In this document: piece by piece, positions 7,186 through 8,126 of the stretch
Layout: every line of letters starts with the position of its first letter
Position numbering within the stretch: position 1 is the first letter of the stretch
NCBI GenBank assembly: GCA_964349515.1
Contig: CAYGHG010000111.1
Coordinates: forward strand, 1-8,126
Reading direction: 5' to 3'
DNA length: 8,126 bases
DNA from: CAYGHG01 sp964349515
GTDB taxonomy: Bacteria > Oederibacteriota > PGYV01 > CAYGHG01
Position numbers and translations under genes: made by a program
Notes under the pieces: model-generated
Seen by the model: the letters and a program-made list of their open reading frames with translations, nothing else
What the model was told of the DNA's origin: nothing
Databases searched by the model: none

Positions 7186-7235
7186 AAGCCTGAGAGATGC
7201 CATAAGACAATTTAAGGATTGCAGGCTTTTTTTTT
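7186..7235 (+). terminator. Probable Rho-independent terminator after the OmpA-type gene
   Basis: AAGCCTG (7186-7192) pairs perfectly with CAGGCTT (7222-7228), and a run of nine T's (7227-7235) follows directly. The 29-base interval is long for a terminator, but CAAT (7208-7211) can pair with ATTG (7218-7221) and stack on the main stem. It starts eight bases after the stop of the outer-membrane gene, where an operon end is expected. Confidence 0.65.
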
Positions 7236-7314
7236 GATTTTTCGCAGGTGTATGACATTGTGTAACCCGTTGTTCCATAAAAAACCAAGAGGTTCAACTG
7301 ATGCGGTTTGTAAT
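7236..7314 (+). other. Intergenic leader of the M23 peptidase gene
   Basis: This short stretch between the terminator and the peptidase start should contain the peptidase promoter. I see no convincing pair of -35 and -10 boxes with normal spacing. The only clear signal is AAGAGG at 7287-7292, a ribosome binding site eight bases before ATG 7301. Confidence 0.4.
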
Positions 7315-7318
7315 GTGA
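7301..7318 (+). CDS. Possible five-codon leader ORF overlapping the peptidase start
   Basis: ATG 7301 follows AAGAGG (7287-7292) at an eight-base spacing and encodes MRFVM. It ends in TGA at 7316-7318, which shares bases with GTG 7315 of the peptidase gene as GTGA. The peptidase start has no ribosome binding site of its own, so translation of this mini-ORF could deliver ribosomes to it. The ORF is too short for its coding status to be judged by sequence alone. A sequencing or natural one-base frameshift at this point would also produce the pattern. Confidence 0.25.
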   Translation: MRFVM

Positions 7319-8088
7319 AAAAGACAATTGTTTTAACAGTGCTTATGCTTTTCGGAACTTTTTCCGGAGCTGTTTACTCTGTTACTATTCCGGAATTGTG
7401 GGTCATGGTGGAGCGCGGTATCAAAACAGGGGAGCATGCTGAAAGCGAAGCAAAAGCTCTGATGGAGTTTATGAGGCCCGAGCTGGACGAACACTATGTT
7501 AAAAACGGCGGAGTAGTTTCTGCTTACAACCCTGTTTTTCCGGTTTCAGGCGGACTGCTTGTGGATGCGTACAGAAAGGGTTATTATGTACGCTGTTACA
7601 ATTTCTATAAAGCTGAAAACTGCAACGACCACCCCGCGGTGGATGTTTTCATAGAGGACATAAACAGGGACTGTATAGATGACAGATATAAAAAACCGGC
7701 TGATGTGCTGTCAATGAGCCCCGGTGTTGTTCTGACTGTTGTGGACGGCTGGGAGCCCGGCAGCCTGCAGCGGGGCGGCAATATAGTTTGGGTATATGAC
7801 CCAGTGACAAAAGGTTTGTTTTATTACGCACATTTAAAGACCGTGGCGGTTTGTACGGGTCAAATTATACCGGCAGGGCACAAGCTGGGGACCGTAGGCA
7901 GGACAGGGTCACTGGCTTTTGAAAAAAGATCCCAGACCCACCTTCATATAATGTATGTTAAATACGGTAAAGACGGAACAATAACACCGCAAGACGTGTC
8001 ATCTTTTCTGGTGAAATCGAGAAGAAACGGTGAAGAGGATATGGTAAACCCCGTGTCAGAGCGGCGGGTTACAGGTCATTCGGATTAA
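7315..8088 (+). CDS. Secreted M23 (LytM-type) zinc metallopeptidase
   Basis: A 257-residue exported protein, probably a peptidoglycan endopeptidase or a relative acting in the periplasm. From the GTG at 7315 the protein begins with a classic signal peptide (KKTIVLTVLMLFG core, ending AVYS at about residue 22). A helical region follows, then the peptidase domain at about 75-225. All M23 key residues are present: the HxxxD zinc ligands His106 and Asp110 (HPAVD), His173 in YYAHL, and the HLH pair His209/His211. The family pattern GQIIPAGHKLGTVGRTG precedes THLHI. Four cysteines (94, 103, 120, 180) lie around the active site and could form disulfides. Longer in-frame starts back to 7219 would begin inside the terminator and bury the signal peptide, so I prefer 7315. 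The gene follows a terminator, so it is probably transcribed separately. Its true substrate cannot be told from sequence. Confidence 0.88.
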   Translation: MKKTIVLTVLMLFGTFSGAVYSVTIPELWVMVERGIKTGEHAESEAKALMEFMRPELDEHYVKNGGVVSAYNPVFPVSGGLLVDAYRKGYYVRCYNFYKAENCNDHPAVDVFIEDINRDCIDDRYKKPADVLSMSPGVVLTVVDGWEPGSLQRGGNIVWVYDPVTKGLFYYAHLKTVAVCTGQIIPAGHKLGTVGRTGSLAFEKRSQTHLHIMYVKYGKDGTITPQDVSSFLVKSRRNGEEDMVNPVSERRVTGHSD

Positions 8089-8126
8089 CTTATGTCTTCT
8101 GTCTTTTGTCTTGTTCACTTAAAAAC
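8089..8126. other. Downstream non-coding end of window
   Basis: This is a short pyrimidine-rich stretch with repeated TCTT/GTCTT units after the peptidase stop. No hairpin terminator or gene start can be supported before the window ends. Confidence 0.4.

Noticed and set aside
7186..7240. CTGAGA in the intergenic hairpin suggested a TPP riboswitch
   Set aside because: The rest of the TPP consensus is absent, the element is far too short, and it sits after a gene rather than before a thiamine gene.

Overview
The window looks like a piece of chromosome from an uncultured diderm (Gram-negative-type) bacterium. The evidence is a lipoprotein signal, an outer-membrane beta-barrel of the PorV/PorQ type, an OmpA-like peptidoglycan-binding domain, an exported M23 peptidase and clear bacterial Shine-Dalgarno sites. 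ATA (Ile) and AGG (Arg) codons are frequent throughout, unlike enteric bacteria. The PorV-like barrel joined to FlgD-like Ig domains suggests the FCB/Elusimicrobia-like candidate phyla, but this placement is an inference and not a firm assignment. All seven main genes lie on the + strand and there is almost no non-coding DNA.

Region 1 (1-4674) is a compact envelope-glycosylation cassette. It holds the end of a multi-pass membrane protein (probably a GT-C type glycosyltransferase cut by the window edge), a complete GT39/ArnT-like GT-C glycosyltransferase with a C-terminal PA14 domain, a DPM1-like GT2 glycosyltransferase and a UPF0104/LPG_synthase_TM-type (flippase-like) membrane protein. Adjacent genes overlap or nearly touch, so they are probably one translationally coupled operon. 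A coherent reading is that the GT2 enzyme charges a polyprenyl phosphate with a sugar, the flippase-like protein helps present it on the outer face of the inner membrane, and the GT-C enzymes transfer the sugar to a protein or glycan acceptor outside. The acceptor and the sugar cannot be read from the sequence.

Region 2 (4667-7178) continues the operon with two envelope proteins. One is a cyclophilin peptidyl-prolyl isomerase made as a lipoprotein, with a possible second internal start that would give a cytoplasmic form. The other is a 640-residue outer-membrane protein combining a PorV/PorQ-like barrel, two FlgD-like Ig domains and an OmpA C-terminal domain. A stem with a nine-T run at 7186-7235 probably ends the transcript.

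Region 3 (7236-8126) holds a separately transcribed, secreted M23 (LytM-type) metallopeptidase with all expected zinc and catalytic residues. Its GTG start lacks its own Shine-Dalgarno site and overlaps the stop of a possible five-codon leader ORF. No RNA genes, CRISPR arrays, insertion sequences or integration sites were seen.
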